Of a stretch of 64,000 nucleotides of DNA, positions 1-34,680 are shown in pieces. Origin of the DNA: Ostrinia nubilalis (Eukaryota; Arthropoda; Insecta; Lepidoptera; Crambidae); NCBI RefSeq assembly GCF_963855985.1, contig NC_087117.1, positions 3,049,001-3,113,000 on the forward strand, read 5' to 3'. How positions within the stretch are numbered: the first letter of the stretch is position 1; each line of letters starts with the position of its first letter. The translations under genes were made by a program, and so were the position numbers. The notes below the pieces were generated by a model. It did not search any database, was not told where the DNA came from, and saw only the letters and a list, made by a program, of their open reading frames with translations.

Positions 1-1504
1 CATCAGTCGACAGCTTTTGAGCATCTTTTATTCGGCATTCTTCTATTTCGGTGATGACTTCTTCTTCGTCCTCGGTCCCTCACTGATGAGGATCGCAACC
101 GCAGATAGTGTTCCTTCATAGACTGCGGTCATAAGCTGTGTGGTGATCGGAGAATGCAAATGTGATTAAATTGCCTGTTCGTCTAAAAATGATTACTACA
201 TTTTGATTTTTGCAGTACTATTAGGGTGCAGCTCAGTACGCTTTTACAGTTCTGGCATCTTTTGCTAGGCCTTCTCTCTCTATGAGGCTGGCTGGATTTA
301 GTCCTCCGTTTCTTAATTTTACTACTTTCATCTAGCTCATTGTCGCTAGGTTTGCATAGTTTTCCGTTAAATTACCCTGTCACAAATATGTAATGTGTTA
401 GTTCAGTAGCTGGTATAGATCTAGAAATATCTTCATACTTAATCTCCAGTTCGCATGGTCTTTAGCGAATAATTAGTTGCGTAATTCTGAGTAAAGGATA
501 GGTATGATACCATCATGAAAACTTGGCTAGCCTGGACCAATATTTTTACTTATGGAAGATAAACCTAACACCAACCTGGGGCAGTTGGTCGCCCTCCCGG
601 GACTAGAGTTGGTTTCTGGGTTTGAGGGTCATGTATGATGTCTTTGTGATGACTCTAGAATAACGGGGCTGTTGGCGGCTAGAGCCAGAAAGTATTGGAT
701 TTGTTCTCTATGGAGGGATTTTGCCGTTATCACCATGCTTAGCAGGCTGGTTGGTAGTTCCAGTATGGTAGTATAATACCCGGAAAGATGCTGCAGCCCA
801 CCCTCCAGTATTTTGATTCCTTAGTCGGCTATTACGACTCACGTGGGAAGATTTGACGCTTTTTTAGGGTCACAACACAGGCCTGAATATTGTTTTTAAT
901 TATAAACATCTTTACTGGATAATAATACTTAATTGATTACAAATAAATTAAGTAATTTGAGACAATCATCCGTAACATTCCGAAGTCCGCTGTATAAATA
1001 AATTTCGGTGGATTGGTTCTTAATTCCGGTGGCTCAAATACAATTTCGGTGGCTCTTGATAATTTCAAATTGACATATCTCGAGAAGTATTAATAATATT
1101 TTGATCTCTACCATATCATTGAATAATACAAGTTATTTACTATTATTTCTGCCACAAAAAAGTTTTGGAAAGTGGAAATTAAAATTCGCCACCGGAATTA
1201 GGCAAAAAACGAGTTTGTTGATATTCACCCAGTAAACTCTACGATGCATTTACTAAACCATTAACAATTTCCACTTGAAATGATTGCTAATAACAAATCT
1301 TCCGTCCACATAATTATTGATTGTGAAACACGCAACGCTGCACTATGAATTAATAAAGGGCTTGATGGACGACGCGTGCCCTCTCCACAGACCATGGTAC
1401 GATAGAAGCTACAAATTAACTGGCTCTTTCCCGCAGCTGCGCTCGTCGAACTTAAAAAGAGAGAAAAATAAAAATGTAGAAGTAGAGACACGGTACACTC
1501 CACT

Positions 1505-1612
1505 CCTACCTCTTGTTCCCACCGCTGCAACTCCTGTGTAGCCAGGATCTACAGGTTGATAAAAACCCAACCAGTAAAGGTCAAGTTTGTCCCGGGGGAA
1601 AGTTAAACTATA
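1505..1612 (-). repeat. Dispersed repeat family A, copy 1 (inverted)
   Basis: About 110 bp that recurs in the opposite orientation at 24205-24330 and 36695-36830. Shared landmarks, read here as reverse complement, are TTTCCCCCGGGACAAACTTG, then a run ending in GGCTACACAGG and CAGCGGTGGGAA. Three copies in one window show an interspersed element. It has no reading frame, and no terminal repeats were found, so the class is unknown. Confidence 0.65.
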
Positions 1613-1689
1613 AGATTATTAAACTTTCGCGTTCCATTTCAATTAAAATAGTAAGACAAGGGTCACAAGGGTCTTAACGCGACGTTTAT

Positions 1690-1776
1690 TAATCCTTCAA
1701 GCTCCGCGAATCTAGACACAATAGATAATCAATTGTTATGACATTAATTAATGCCGTCTGGGACTCAATCGGTTAA
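1690..1776 (+). repeat. Dispersed repeat family B, copy 1
   Basis: About 87 bp nearly identical to 15479-15566, sharing GCGAATCTAGACACAATAG and CCGTCTGGGACTCAA. Both copies are in the same orientation. The class is not recognised. Confidence 0.65.
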
Positions 1777-2554
1777 TAAGTTACATTATGTACTCACGGC
1801 TTGTCGTTTCGGCTGCGATGCTGCAGCCGTGGTCACAACTTCCCTCCAGTTCAAAGCGTATGCCAGTTGACAAAACAAATTCAAATTCAAACGTTTATTG
1901 CATGTCACATTACAATTATAATGTTGTTGCAAAGTTTAATAGTAACCTTTAAAAAAATACAAAGACCACGGTAGAGCAAAAGTTCTTATTTGCCATGTAA
2001 AAAAGTAGGTACTTATGTACCTACCTAACTTTCATAATAAAATCAATCTATCTAAAACCTACTAAAAGTGTTGCTCTTCGAGAGAGATCATAATGCTTCG
2101 GTTACTTATTTGAGATCTAACCTTTACTGTTTAGTTAATTTATTTAAAATTTCAGCTTGTGGGTGCGACTTCTATTAAATCAAGTAGTCTGTCCCCTAAA
2201 CTGTGGGTAAACTGATCGTGCCCCGAGGGCAATATTTGCCCGTCACACCTTGCTCGTTTGTGGTCTTCTTTCGAATCAATATTTATTTTTTTAATAAGTA
2301 GTATCATAGATAATAGGGAGTAGGGACAGTAGGGGCTTGAAACGTATGAAAGTAGCATGTGTTTGAAGGGAACATTCCTGAGTGACGCTGATCGCTCGGC
2401 GCCGACGCATACATTTCGGCTGTCAGCGCTGACGGTCAGCGTGCGTCAGCGTGACTCTAAAACCAGCCTAATAATAAACACAAACAAATTACAAAAAGTA
2501 GCTTTCAAAATTAAATATTTGCGATACGATAGTTCGCTAGTTTGAACCTAAGTC

Positions 2555-2735
2555 CATATAGGTGGACAAATAACTCTCCCAAGGATTTTTTGACTGGTCT
2601 TGACGTCCTGCACTGTCCGCATCCAGGTGCTTCATGCAATCTTCACTAGATCGTCGGTCCATTGAGTCTACCTACACTACGTTCCGCCCCGTAGTCACCT
2701 CTAGATAAGTTTTCTACCACAACGGCCATCAATTT
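2555..2735 (-). mobile_element. Degenerate LINE 3'-region fragment
   Basis: A decayed copy of the same lepidopteran non-LTR retrotransposon tail seen at 4036-4262 and 45565. Landmarks are GGACAAA..CTCCCAAGGATTTT, CCGCATCCAGG, AGATCGTCGGTCC and AACGGCCATCA. The coding strand of the element is the minus strand. Too decayed to translate. Confidence 0.5.
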
Positions 2736-2815
2736 TATTGGTGTGAACTAACTAAACTAACTAAAGTAGTACCTAGGTATAGCTTTACCACAATAAGAAC
2801 TGAGTCGTTCTTAGA

Positions 2816-2969
2816 CTAGGCGCAGACCACCGATTTTTAGTTGGCCGATAGTTGTGCCCGATTTTAATTTGTATGAAGAATCGGCCAAATCAAATCGGCG
2901 TAATGTGCGCACTTCCATACATGCCCGACTAAACTATCAGCCGACGAAAAATCGATGGTCTGCGCCTAG
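2816..2969. mobile_element. MITE (CTAGGCGCAGACC family), intact copy
   Basis: A 154-bp element with terminal inverted repeats of about 35 bp: left CTAGGCGCAGACCACCGAT, right end its near-complement finishing GGTCTGCGCCTAG. Non-coding. Further copies lie at 4385-6620 (split by an insertion) and 58227-58320 (partial), which confirms the family. Confidence 0.85.
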
Positions 2970-3269
2970 GCTTAGGCTAACGTTGACAAACGTAAAAGTC
3001 TGTCAAACTCCATACAAAATACACCGGTTATTGTTATAGTTACGATTAAAGTTTTGTGCAATTCAGCCTTAATGTATTAGTCCGCAGCGAAATGCGATTT
3101 TGGAAAAAGCGCTGCGCTGTGTAATTTAGCCGTATGTCCGCAAAGACAAAACCTGTTACTTACATATTTACATTTACGTGAATGTAACGTGAAAATAATT
3201 TGAAATTAAACTAAAAAAAGAAAAGATAAAAAAAGATTAACTCCAGAAAGAGAGCCAGGAGCAGCAAAG

Positions 3270-3621
3270 ATTTTTATTTATCCACAACGAGGAAGCTCTT
3301 GGCCTGTATCTCACCTGATGGTAAGTGATATTATGATAAGGCCGAAAGATGGAAGCGAGCTTCACCCGGAATCCTCAACCACGGAGGAACTGGCTATCTT
3401 ACCTCTAACTGCCGGAACACAACAATGCTGTTACTCGTAACTTAACATTGTTGTTATGGCGACAGACTTAGGTAAGACGGTGGCAGCAGGCGGACTTAGA
3501 ACAAGCCTACCAGTCCTACCACCAACCAAACTGAACAGAAAAATCTGCCCCCACTGGGAATCAAACCCGGGAACTCTGCGTCTGAAGCAGGTGATCTTAC
3601 CACTAGACCACAGAGGCGGTT
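3270..3621 (-). mobile_element. tRNA-derived SINE, about 350 bp
   Basis: Read on the minus strand, the head begins at 3621 and holds pol III box A-like (TGGTCTAGTGG) and box B-like (GGGTTTGATTCCC) motifs, followed by a non-tRNA body ending near 3270. Anticodon-arm pairing is not tRNA-like enough for a gene. A truncated relative is at 17436-17541. It ends about 65 bp before the acceptor of the bZIP exon at 3686. Confidence 0.75.
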
Positions 3622-3685
3622 AAAATACATACATAGTATAGTCAAGCTGTATCGTTTATATACATTTGTCGTCTATTCTCCACAG

Positions 3686-3787
3686 ATGTGCACAGCATGG
3701 TGGGACCACTGCTGGCCGCGCTGCCGCCCCAGCCGCCGCCCTGCCTGCCGCCCTACTGCCAACACCTGCCAGTCAGGGCTCCTCCAA
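3686..3787 (+). CDS. bZIP gene exon: proline-rich segment
   Basis: The acceptor is ..TATTCTCCACAG ending at 3685 and the donor GTAATG starts at 3788. Two bases finish a split codon, 33 codons follow, and one base is left over. That base joins the TC of the next exon to give Ile, keeping frame. The donor lacks a G at -1, so the 3' edge is less certain than the others. An ATG at 3697 is in frame, but the open frame extends upstream of it to the splice site. Confidence 0.7.
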
Positions 3788-6700
3788 GTAATGAGAATAA
3801 TATAGCAAGGTTTAGACTAGCAATAAAACTTGCAGAAGCTGACTTCCGCAAGCTGTTTACCACTGTGTAAGTAAATAGCTGTGACAAGCTAACTTCTGCA
3901 AGATTTACACAGTGGTGACAGCTTGCGGAAGTAATCTTCTGCAAGTTTCATTGCTAGTCGTGAACCTCGCTTAGGATTCTTTCAAATAAGACGTTTTTAG
4001 GAGAACGTCAGTTAGGCGTTTGCAAGACTGCACGTTTGTTTCAGCCAAATGATGTCCATATCTGCACAAAGACCTCCCTAAGGATTTTCACATCGACCGG
4101 TCCTGTGCTCCCCGCATCCATGAAAGTCGCGGGAAGTAACTTGCACCAGATCGTCAGTCCACCTAGCTGGACTGCCCACACTACGTATTACTCGCCTGTC
4201 GACAACATCTGCCCCAACGCTCATCAGCTCTACGAGTTGCATGTGTGCCCCACCACCTAAACTGTACTGTTTCGATTTTGTATTTCTTTTCTTTCTCTGT
4301 TTTGTGTGATTTGCAATAAAGAGTATCTATCTAAAGTTTATGTGTCTGTCTTCCCCCGTATAGTTCTGATCTATTTATCTAAGCCTAGGCGCAGACCACC
4401 GATTTTTTGTTGGCCGGTAGTTGGGTCGGTCGGGCTGGCTGTTAAGGGCACTTCTTCGAAATCGCATTCTTCGGCTGATTCATATGGACAAATTTAAAAT
4501 TCAATTTTAGGTTTGTAACATAGACTCATATGAAAATAGGTACACCCAATAACATATATTTGGATAAGGGACTCGTTTTTGTAAAGTAGTTTTCAAGATA
4601 TCGACATTCAAATATTTTGTGCCCATATGAATCAGAATTTGTTACATATTAATCAAAAATAGAAACAAAATTAATAATCTTTATGTACAATTGGCTCTAA
4701 ATTAAGAAAATAATCATATTATAACAAAAACAATGGTCTGTTGTTATGAAAAAATGCAACGATTCCACAATAATTCGTGAAAAAACATTTTTTTGAAACT
4801 TTACTATACATCCATAATATTTTGTCATCATCATAATCATTTCAACTGAATATAAGCCTCTCCCAATGATTTCCATAATGACCGGTTGGTAGCGGCCTGC
4901 ATCCTGCGCCTTCCTGTGGGAGGACGTTCTACACTGAGCTTTCCGGCACGTGGCTTCCACTCCAGAAACGTGCTATCCCATCGGCCATCATTTCTGTATA
5001 CTATGTGTCCTGCCCATTATCTTTTCAGCTTGCTAAAACATTGGACTATGCCACCATGCGACTTTAGATCGTTTACGGATCTCCTCATTTCAGATTCGAT
5101 TGCATAAAAAAACAAGCATAGTCCACTCCATAGTACACTATGCAACTTTGTGGTTCGTAAGCCTACAGTGAGAGGCCGCTTTTCAGTACAATTTGTCATC
5201 ACTGATAACACACACTGGATGTAGACTTTCATCTTATGGCACTAAGGTATTTTAGATGACTCTACCGAGCTGTATCACTTATCCAAGCTATTGTTGTTAA
5301 GACGTCCACCTACAAGGTGAAGAAGGTGAGATAAGCTTATAGAGGTTGTGGCAATGGCAATCAGTTAATCTCGAAATCTTTGGAGGTCTATGCTCAGCAG
5401 TATATTATTATGTGCTATGGATGCCATAAGTGTAGCTGAAATAATAATAAAAATAAATAAATCGTTGGGCAATTTCATACAGCGCCATTTAGCCATAAAA
5501 TAAGCAACAAATATGCTTGTGTTATGGTTGCTAGCTTAACGGATATACTACTTATTTACTGTTTAAACACATAAATTATTCTTAGCATAAAAATGATAAC
5601 GTTTTTTTTATTCATAAAAAGACCGCAATCGCACCTGGTCTTAAGTGAGATGAAGTCTGGGATGTCATTCTTAGCTAAAATACCCTTTTTTGGTGCTTGA
5701 TAGACCAAAAACTAATTTATTTTATGATTCATATAGGGCCTTGACCATATGAATCACGCACAGATAAATCAGTGTTTTGCCTAAAATCGAGAAAAACTCG
5801 TCATACATACAGACTACAGGGTTGTCATTTTTCTACATGAATCTATAACCCAAAAGCATCACAAAAAAGACAGATTAGATTTTTAATGCAATAATGTAAT
5901 TTTATAAAGTAGGCATTGTAATCAGCATGCCACCTGAACCAAGCACAGATGAATCAAGTATTTGCCTTCGTCACACCGGGTTCTAAGCCAACCAGCTCCA
6001 CGTCTGCCTTCTAGCTCATCCGTTGCAAGATGGGCTTGCCTCCACGCCAGAAACCAGACTCTCATGATTAAAACCTGACCAGTTATGGTCAAGAACAGCT
6101 CACGCCATATGAATCAGTATTTTACGCCGGACACTGCTTATTTATTTTTTTGTGAACACACTAACTTAATTAAAATTATGACACATTTTTTTCGTAGAAG
6201 GACAACTCATAAGCTTTCGAAATAATTTTAATTTATATTGATATATCAAAAGGAAAATGCTACATCAACCATTTTGTTCCGGAAAATGGCTAACGGACAC
6301 ACCATATGAATCAGAGAATCACACTTCAAATATTTTTATTTTGTAAAAAGACAGCAATTATTTCAAAAATGTGATTTGCGCTAGATAGGGATAAAGCTAA
6401 GCTATACTAAAAAAAATATTTCATGCCATTTTATTAGTTGGTTACAGAACTATACCCAAAGACATCGAAAATTTTGCCTCCGGAGAAATACCCTTAAATC
6501 AGTATGGACATGTATGAATGTGCACACTGCACACATTACATCGGCCGATTCTCCAAACAAATTAGAATCGGGCCCAACTATCGGCCGACTAAAAGTCTAT
6601 ACCTAGTAGTCTGCGGGGAGTCTTAAGTGTGTGTATCTTTCTTCTTATAGTCCTGACGCCTCCCCCCTGCGACGCCGACATCCGAAGACGAGGGGAGAAG

Positions 6701-7495
6701 CGCCCTATCCCGCCCGAGCTGAAAGACGAGAAGTACTTCGAGAGACGCCGAAGGAACAACCAGGCTGCTAAGAAGTCCAGAGATGCGAGGCGGATTCGAG
6801 AAGACCAGGTTAGTTGAATGGATTACGGGCCCATGTCTTCTTAAGTCAAAGTTAAAGTATATTTATTAGTATGTAGGCCCTTATTTATAGGGCACTAATT
6901 AAGTACTCGTACACGTCCCAAACACAGCTTACCTTATCACCACTTCGGGACAAGTAGAGTAGAGTATAAGTAGTACTTACAGTATAATCTTTTTTGAATA
7001 ATCAAAAAGACGAGTTAGGAAGGCCCTTATGCAGAAAGAAGCTTTTCGATTCTTATTACGATTCCTGAATTAATTATCTGATGAAATGTGAAGATGAAGA
7101 TTCCTGTTTAATACCTATAAAACACAAAATCGATTTGTGAATAGGATGTTCTATATGGTGTGACCATAAAAACGTCCAGCTGAAAGTGACGCGGAACACG
7201 GAGTCTTACCTACTTCCAGCTTACTTGAGCTGTGGGACGATCCAAAATATGGACAAATGACGGCTTCTCTACGTACTTAGTTATTGGATCTGTATCGAGC
7301 CTTTTTAAAGACTGGGCCTCTTTTCATTACAATGATTACTTTCAGATCGCCTGGCGCGCGTGTCTCCTCGAACAGGAAAACGCGTCTCTGCGCGCGCATA
7401 TCGCCGCGCTCCGCCAGGAGGCGCTAGCGCTGCGAGGTCTACTGGCAGCGAGGGACGAGCCCGCGGCCGCGCCTTCCTCTACTACCGCCGATTAA
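3686..7495 (+). CDS. PAR-type bZIP transcription factor, 3' three exons (partial)
   Basis: Joined exons 3686-3787, 6651-6808 and 7346-7495 encode the last 135 residues, and all junction phases agree (1 nt + 2 nt, then phase 0). The product is a nuclear sequence-specific DNA-binding protein. In order there is a proline-rich segment (PPQPPPCLPPY), an acidic/basic lead-in, the basic region with the family hallmark NNQAAKKSRDARR, and a leucine zipper starting IAWRACLLEQENASLRAHI with leucines or hydrophobics at heptad spacing. It ends AAAPSSTTAD-stop. The NNxAAKxSRDARR signature is that of the PAR/E4BP4-giant branch (vertebrate HLF/TEF/DBP, fly Pdp1 and giant, worm ces-2). Which insect orthologue this is cannot be settled without the N-terminus. 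The start codon is upstream of 3686. Confidence 0.88.
4036..4262 (-). mobile_element. LINE 3'-tail fragment inside bZIP intron
   Basis: Lepidopteran non-LTR retrotransposon tail in antisense, with landmarks TTTCAGCCAAATGATGTCC, CCGGTCCTGTGCT, CAGATCGTCAGTCCACCTAG and CCCCAACGCTCATCAGCTC. The same family recurs at 2555, 45565 and 49235. No open frame remains. Confidence 0.7.
4434..6508. mobile_element. Non-autonomous element with iterated CCATATGAATCA motif
   Basis: About 2.07 kb inserted in the MITE above. The ends resemble each other in inverted orientation: TTAAGGGCACTTCTTCG at the left and, reverse-complemented, TTTAAGGGTATTTCTCCG at the right. The interior repeats an ATATGAATCA-type motif at roughly 4469, 4622, 5727, 5748, 6105 and 6303 in both orientations. 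No transposase was seen. Such spaced iterated motifs are typical of transposase-binding or subterminal repeats. Confidence 0.55.
4820..5235 (-). mobile_element. LINE C-terminal/3' fragment
   Basis: Antisense remnant of the common lepidopteran LINE tail (landmarks CCCAATGATTTCCATAATG, GGTTGGTAGCGGCCTGCAT, CTTCCACTCCAGAAAC, CCATCGGCCATC), continuing toward the endonuclease/RT C-terminal region. Frame broken. Related pieces lie at 21083, 24895, 31345, 41165, 45250, 52975 and 53160. Confidence 0.7.
6651..6808 (+). CDS. bZIP gene exon: basic DNA-binding region
   Basis: The acceptor is CTTCTTATAG and the donor CAG/GTTAGT at 6809. It encodes the lead-in and entire basic region with the invariant Asn and Arg contacts (NNQAAKKSRDARR). 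The exon ends exactly at the fork between basic region and zipper, as in PAR bZIP genes. Confidence 0.92.
7346..7495 (+). CDS. bZIP gene last exon: leucine zipper and stop
   Basis: The acceptor is ATTACTTTCAG ending at 7345. It encodes 49 residues from IAWRACLLEQEN to the TAA at 7493-7495. The segment is unusually GC-rich and arginine/alanine-rich compared with the AT-rich surroundings. Part of it is duplicated downstream at 7961 and 8617. Confidence 0.92.
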   Translation: MAWRACLLEQENASLRAHIAALRQEALALRGLLAARDEPAAAPSSTTAD

Positions 7496-8275
7496 AGAAA
7501 CAAGCAGAAGACCTTCCCTGGACTAGACTGCCATCCTCTGGACTAGACTGCCCCCTCTGCTGCCCGCCCCCCCTGACAAGGTTTCCCCCCCTCCTGGACT
7601 AGACTGCTTCCCCCTCCCCCAAATCACAGATCAGACTGTGCCCCCATCCCTAGACTAGATAGGATCCTCTCCCTCCACCAGCCTGTCCCCCCTTCCCAAA
7701 TAGAAGTGAACTGCCCCCCCCCCTCCGTGGATTGAACTGCCCACCCCCCCTCCGTGGATTGAACTGCCCACCCCTCCTCCGTGGATTGAATTGCCCACCC
7801 TCTAAATGAGACTGCCCCCCTGGATTAGAGATGGCCTCCCTGTAGTCTCCCTGCTCTCATACTGCTCTCTACTGCTCCCCCCAGAAGCAGACAGCCCCCC
7901 TTGGACCAGACACCCCTCTTGACTGCCCCCCTTGTTGACTAGTTCCCCACTCATTTCCCAAGAGAACGCGTCTCTGCGCACACATCGCCGCGCTCCGCCA
8001 GGAGGCGCTGGCGCTGCGAGGTCTACTGGCAGCGAGGGACGAGCCCGCGGCCGCGCCTTCCTCTACTACCGCCGATTAACAGCCTCCCCCCAGAATAAAG
8101 TGACCCCTCCAAACTAAAGTGCCCCCCTAGACCAAAGTGGCCCACAGACTAAAGTGACCCCAACTAAACAGTCCCCCTAGACTAACCTCTCCTGGATTTA
8201 AATACTAAATCGCCCCCGAGTATAAAAAGCTCCCCTAGACTAGCCTCCCCCCAGACTAAACAAAATCGATTCTCC
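7496..8275 (+). repeat. C-rich degenerate minisatellite in bZIP 3' UTR region
   Basis: Irregular repeats of a pyrimidine-rich unit, typically CTGGACTAGACTGCCCCC, with C runs of 5 to 10 and strong strand asymmetry. One sub-block is tandem: CCTCCGTGGATTGAACTGCC three times at about 7720-7797. Directly downstream of the stop codon, so probably transcribed as 3' UTR. Confidence 0.75.
7961..8079 (+). pseudogene. Partial duplicate of bZIP last exon, frameshifted
   Basis: 118 bp from GAGAACGCG to TAA match 7376-7495 almost base for base. Two bases are missing where the original reads GCGCGCATATCGCC and the copy reads GCACACATCGCC, which throws the zipper out of frame. It lacks the original acceptor and the start of the zipper. 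It lies inside the C-rich repeat and is a local duplication, not a processed copy. Confidence 0.88.
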
Positions 8276-8310
8276 TCGAGCAAGAGACGTTCATAGAAAC
8301 CTGCCTTGTA

Positions 8311-8497
8311 ATGAGGGTTTTCGCGAATGAAAAATCCGCCAGATGGCAATACGTAGACGCGAGGTCCAAATGCTGCATGATTGGTTATTTTTGACATGAC
8401 ATTGACAGATATGTCAAAATCCACCAATCACGCAGCAGTCAGACCCCACATCCACGTCTCGCCATCTAGCGGATCTTTCATTCGCGAAAACCCTCAT
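8311..8497. mobile_element. Foldback MITE, 187 bp
   Basis: Terminal inverted repeats of about 37 bp: ATGAGGGTTTTCGCGAATGA at the left and its complement TTCGCGAAAACCCTCAT at the right. Non-coding. It interrupts the minisatellite region downstream of the bZIP gene. Confidence 0.85.
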
Positions 8498-8616
8498 TCG
8501 TCTTTCATTGTCTAACTAAGAATGGGGGAACCTAAAAAAACTTATAGTATCCTCTCTGGACACGCATTTCTCTCTGTCTCAGAGGCTAGTTATGCCCATG
8601 ATGACGACCTACTTCT

Positions 8617-8651
8617 ACTCCTTAAGCAAGAGAACACGTCTCTGCGCGTGC
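8617..8651 (+). pseudogene. Third, decayed fragment of bZIP zipper exon
   Basis: CTCCTTAAGCAAGAGAACAC followed by GTCTCTGCGCG resembles the zipper start of the last exon (encoding LLEQENASLRA). It is flanked again by C-rich repeat. It reads as LKQENTSLR but is far too short to function. Confidence 0.6.
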
Positions 8652-8654
8652 TCA

Positions 8655-9060
8655 TGACTAGATTGCTTCCCTCCTGGACTAGAAATACTTCTGCTTATAA
8701 AGGGCAGTTGAACCCCCACCCCCCTGGACCAGCTAGCTCCCTTTGTACCAGCAGCTGATGACAAAAAGTTACTATCTCAACCATAGCCTGTCTGCCCTGG
8801 AATGGACTGCTCCCCCATGGACTATTAGCCTACCTCATCTCTCCGATTAAATGTGAGAATAACAGCCCCACCCTAGAAACCTGCCGTATAGTTTCTAACC
8901 GCGGGGAGATCCCACTCTGGACTAATCTGATCCCCGGACTGTCCCCCAGGACCAGATTGCCCTCATCAGCTCCCACTTCCTCCTCTGGATTAGCCTGATC
9001 CCCCGGATTGCCTCCTTAGTCCCCGTTTCCCCCGAAATCCCTACCCCTCCTGTTCTAGCA
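8655..9060 (+). repeat. Continuation of C-rich CTGGACTAG minisatellite
   Basis: The same pyrimidine-rich unit as at 7496 (TCCTGGACTAGA, CTGGACCAG, CCCCGGACTG), more diverged, ending near CAGCTGATGACAAAA. That last string occurs at both 8752 and 9059, so a block of about 310 bp may itself be duplicated. Confidence 0.6.
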
Positions 9061-10444
9061 GCTGATGACAAAATGCGACAGTGTTTATTTGCTTTATGTA
9101 GAAATTATTTGCTTGCAATGCATATGAAGCGCATCGGTCAACGTGAATTATTAGTTAGTTCAACGTGAAAATAATAAAATTAGAATAAAAGTTGCCTTTA
9201 AAAATTAATTTTATCTTAGTAATTAAGTTACCAAGTATAGATTTGTCGTAAGCAGTGTGATATTTTGATCTCAAAACCGTCCATTTAATGTAGATTTTTA
9301 GAATATAAGTATTGTCTACACTAGTAATTACTTTGAGTGTACAAAACGTGTGTAAATAGTTTAATTTATAAACGTAAGGTAGGTATTACTTTTCTGTCTA
9401 TTTATAAGTTTTAATTATAATAGGCTTTACTAATTACCAATTTATTATGCAAAAAATTGACAAAAATAAAATCTACTAGGTAGTGGCTTTGTTACATAAT
9501 TTTCAGTTTTCCGCCTTTAATGGAATTTCGTTTTTTGTTTTTTAAGAATGTTTTGGAATAAATAAACCATAATTACATTGCACTTGAACATTTTTATTAA
9601 ATTAAATTATCTATCATGGTCTTACTAATCGCAAGTACCTACACTACAGTACACTATGCGGGACCAAAGACGTAATAGTGTGAACATCATCTCGGTTACT
9701 TTCTCCTTCCCAAAATGTGCCCCAACAACCGTGGGTCGCCCATAGTTCGAACTTCGGTGTGCGGGCTAGCGCTTCAGCTTCGACTTGGAAAATTTTCCGC
9801 ATAACATAGTGTACTTGCGCCCTAATACAATAAAAAAAAACATTTTGTAGTTCCTGGAGCTAGTATTTCATACTAGCTCCGTATCATATACTTATTTGTA
9901 ATTTGACTACTCACCACCAGAGTGCGCACTGCGTATTGTATTCTGTTACAATTACTCGCCACTAGATGGCAGTAAACAGTATTTATGGATGTTCGCCTTT
10001 TTTACAGGTATAAAACTAAAATACAATATCTTATATATTTATTTCTTTACTGTTGCCACAAATTAAATTACTGTTTCAAATTAAAATATGCTCGATACTT
10101 ATATTTTTTTAAGATTTATTACATAACATTAGGTACGTTTCCTTTGGAACTAGTGAATGACGTAATAAAAATACTTAACGTGGATTGGCTATTCTACTTT
10201 TCTTATTTTCATTGACCAATCACAGTGCTTAAATATTTTTTCTGTGGCATTGAAAACATACTGATTCATTGATAAAACGAGAATGTTCCATGGCGAGCAC
10301 CATTTTCAGTGTGGCAAGAAAATCGGAGTGTGCCAGAAAAAAAAGTAAAAATTGTTCTTTCATGAAGTTGCGTCACCCACATGTTCTGTTTGAAGTGAAT
10401 TGAAGTCAAAAAATAAATTAATAGTTGTTTTTACTGAAATAAAA
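9061..10444. other. Intergenic region between bZIP and Hsc70-5
   Basis: AT-rich, with several AATAAA sites (for example near 9467 and 9559) that could end the bZIP transcript. From about 9630 a diverged palindromic element (ACACTATGCGGGAC.. to ..CATAGTGTAC at 9807-9816) is visible. The last 200 bp before 10445 must hold the Hsc70-5 promoter and 5' UTR. No TATA box is obvious. Confidence 0.5.
10280..10289 (+). promoter_or_regulatory. Possible heat-shock element dyad
   Basis: AGAATGTTCC contains GAA and TTC units in the inverted spacing used by heat-shock factor, 156 bp upstream of the Hsc70-5 ATG. Only two clear units are present, whereas functional sites usually have three, and mitochondrial Hsp70 genes are often constitutive. 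Suggestive only. Confidence 0.2.
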
Positions 10445-34379
<23,935 letters not shown>

Positions 34380-34444
34380 GCGGAACACGCTGTGCGGTCG
34401 AGTGTCGAATGTCGCTGGGATAGTTGTAACTGAGTACCAGTGAG

Positions 34445-34650
34445 TTTTGTAACTGATTACACTTTGTAGCAACTGATTACATTTTTGTAGCAACTAATAA
34501 CATTTTTGTAGCAACTAATAACATTTTGTAAAAATTAATTACATTCTGTTTTCGTTTTACACTTTGTAGCAACTGATTACACTTTGTAGCAACTGATTAC
34601 ATTTTGTAAAAACTAGTTACCTTTTGTAGTAACTAATTACACTCTGTTTT
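34445..34650 (+). repeat. About 22-bp tandem repeat in Hsc70-5 3' UTR
   Basis: Around eight units of TTTGTAGCAACTGATTACA-type, spaced 20-24 bp, with a higher-order block (..ACATTCTGTTTTCGTTT) repeated about 95 bp apart. Related single units recur at about 35527 and 35590. Confidence 0.8.
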
Positions 34651-34680
34651 CGTTTATTCAGCAGCTGTCATGTTGTTTTA

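Larger units (their letters stand above)
1..3685. other. Sequence upstream of first visible bZIP exon, no exon recognised
   Basis: No convincing coding exon is visible. Positions 1 to about 870 look like a unique or old retroposon-derived block without an open frame. From about 890 onward the sequence is AT-rich and carries the repeats listed separately at 1505, 1690, 2555, 2816 and 3270. Because the exon at 3686 begins in mid-codon, this stretch is probably at least partly an intron of the bZIP gene. Short open frames here lack codon bias and splice support. Confidence 0.5.
4385..6620. mobile_element. MITE (CTAGGCGCAGACC family) split by a 2-kb insertion
   Basis: The left end CTAGGCGCAGACCACCGAT at 4385 and a right part from about 6509 together reproduce the reverse of the intact copy at 2816-2969. 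The right part contains CACATTACATCGGCCGATTC and AACTATCGGCCGACTAAAA. The two halves are separated by the element described at 4434-6508. The right terminus is mutated (TACCTAGTAGTCTGCG). Confidence 0.7.

Noticed and set aside
1..870. Possible 5' portion of a non-LTR retrotransposon in antisense
   Set aside because: Some strings (GGAGGGTGGGCTGCAGCATC in reverse complement) felt familiar, but no frame, second copy or end could be shown.
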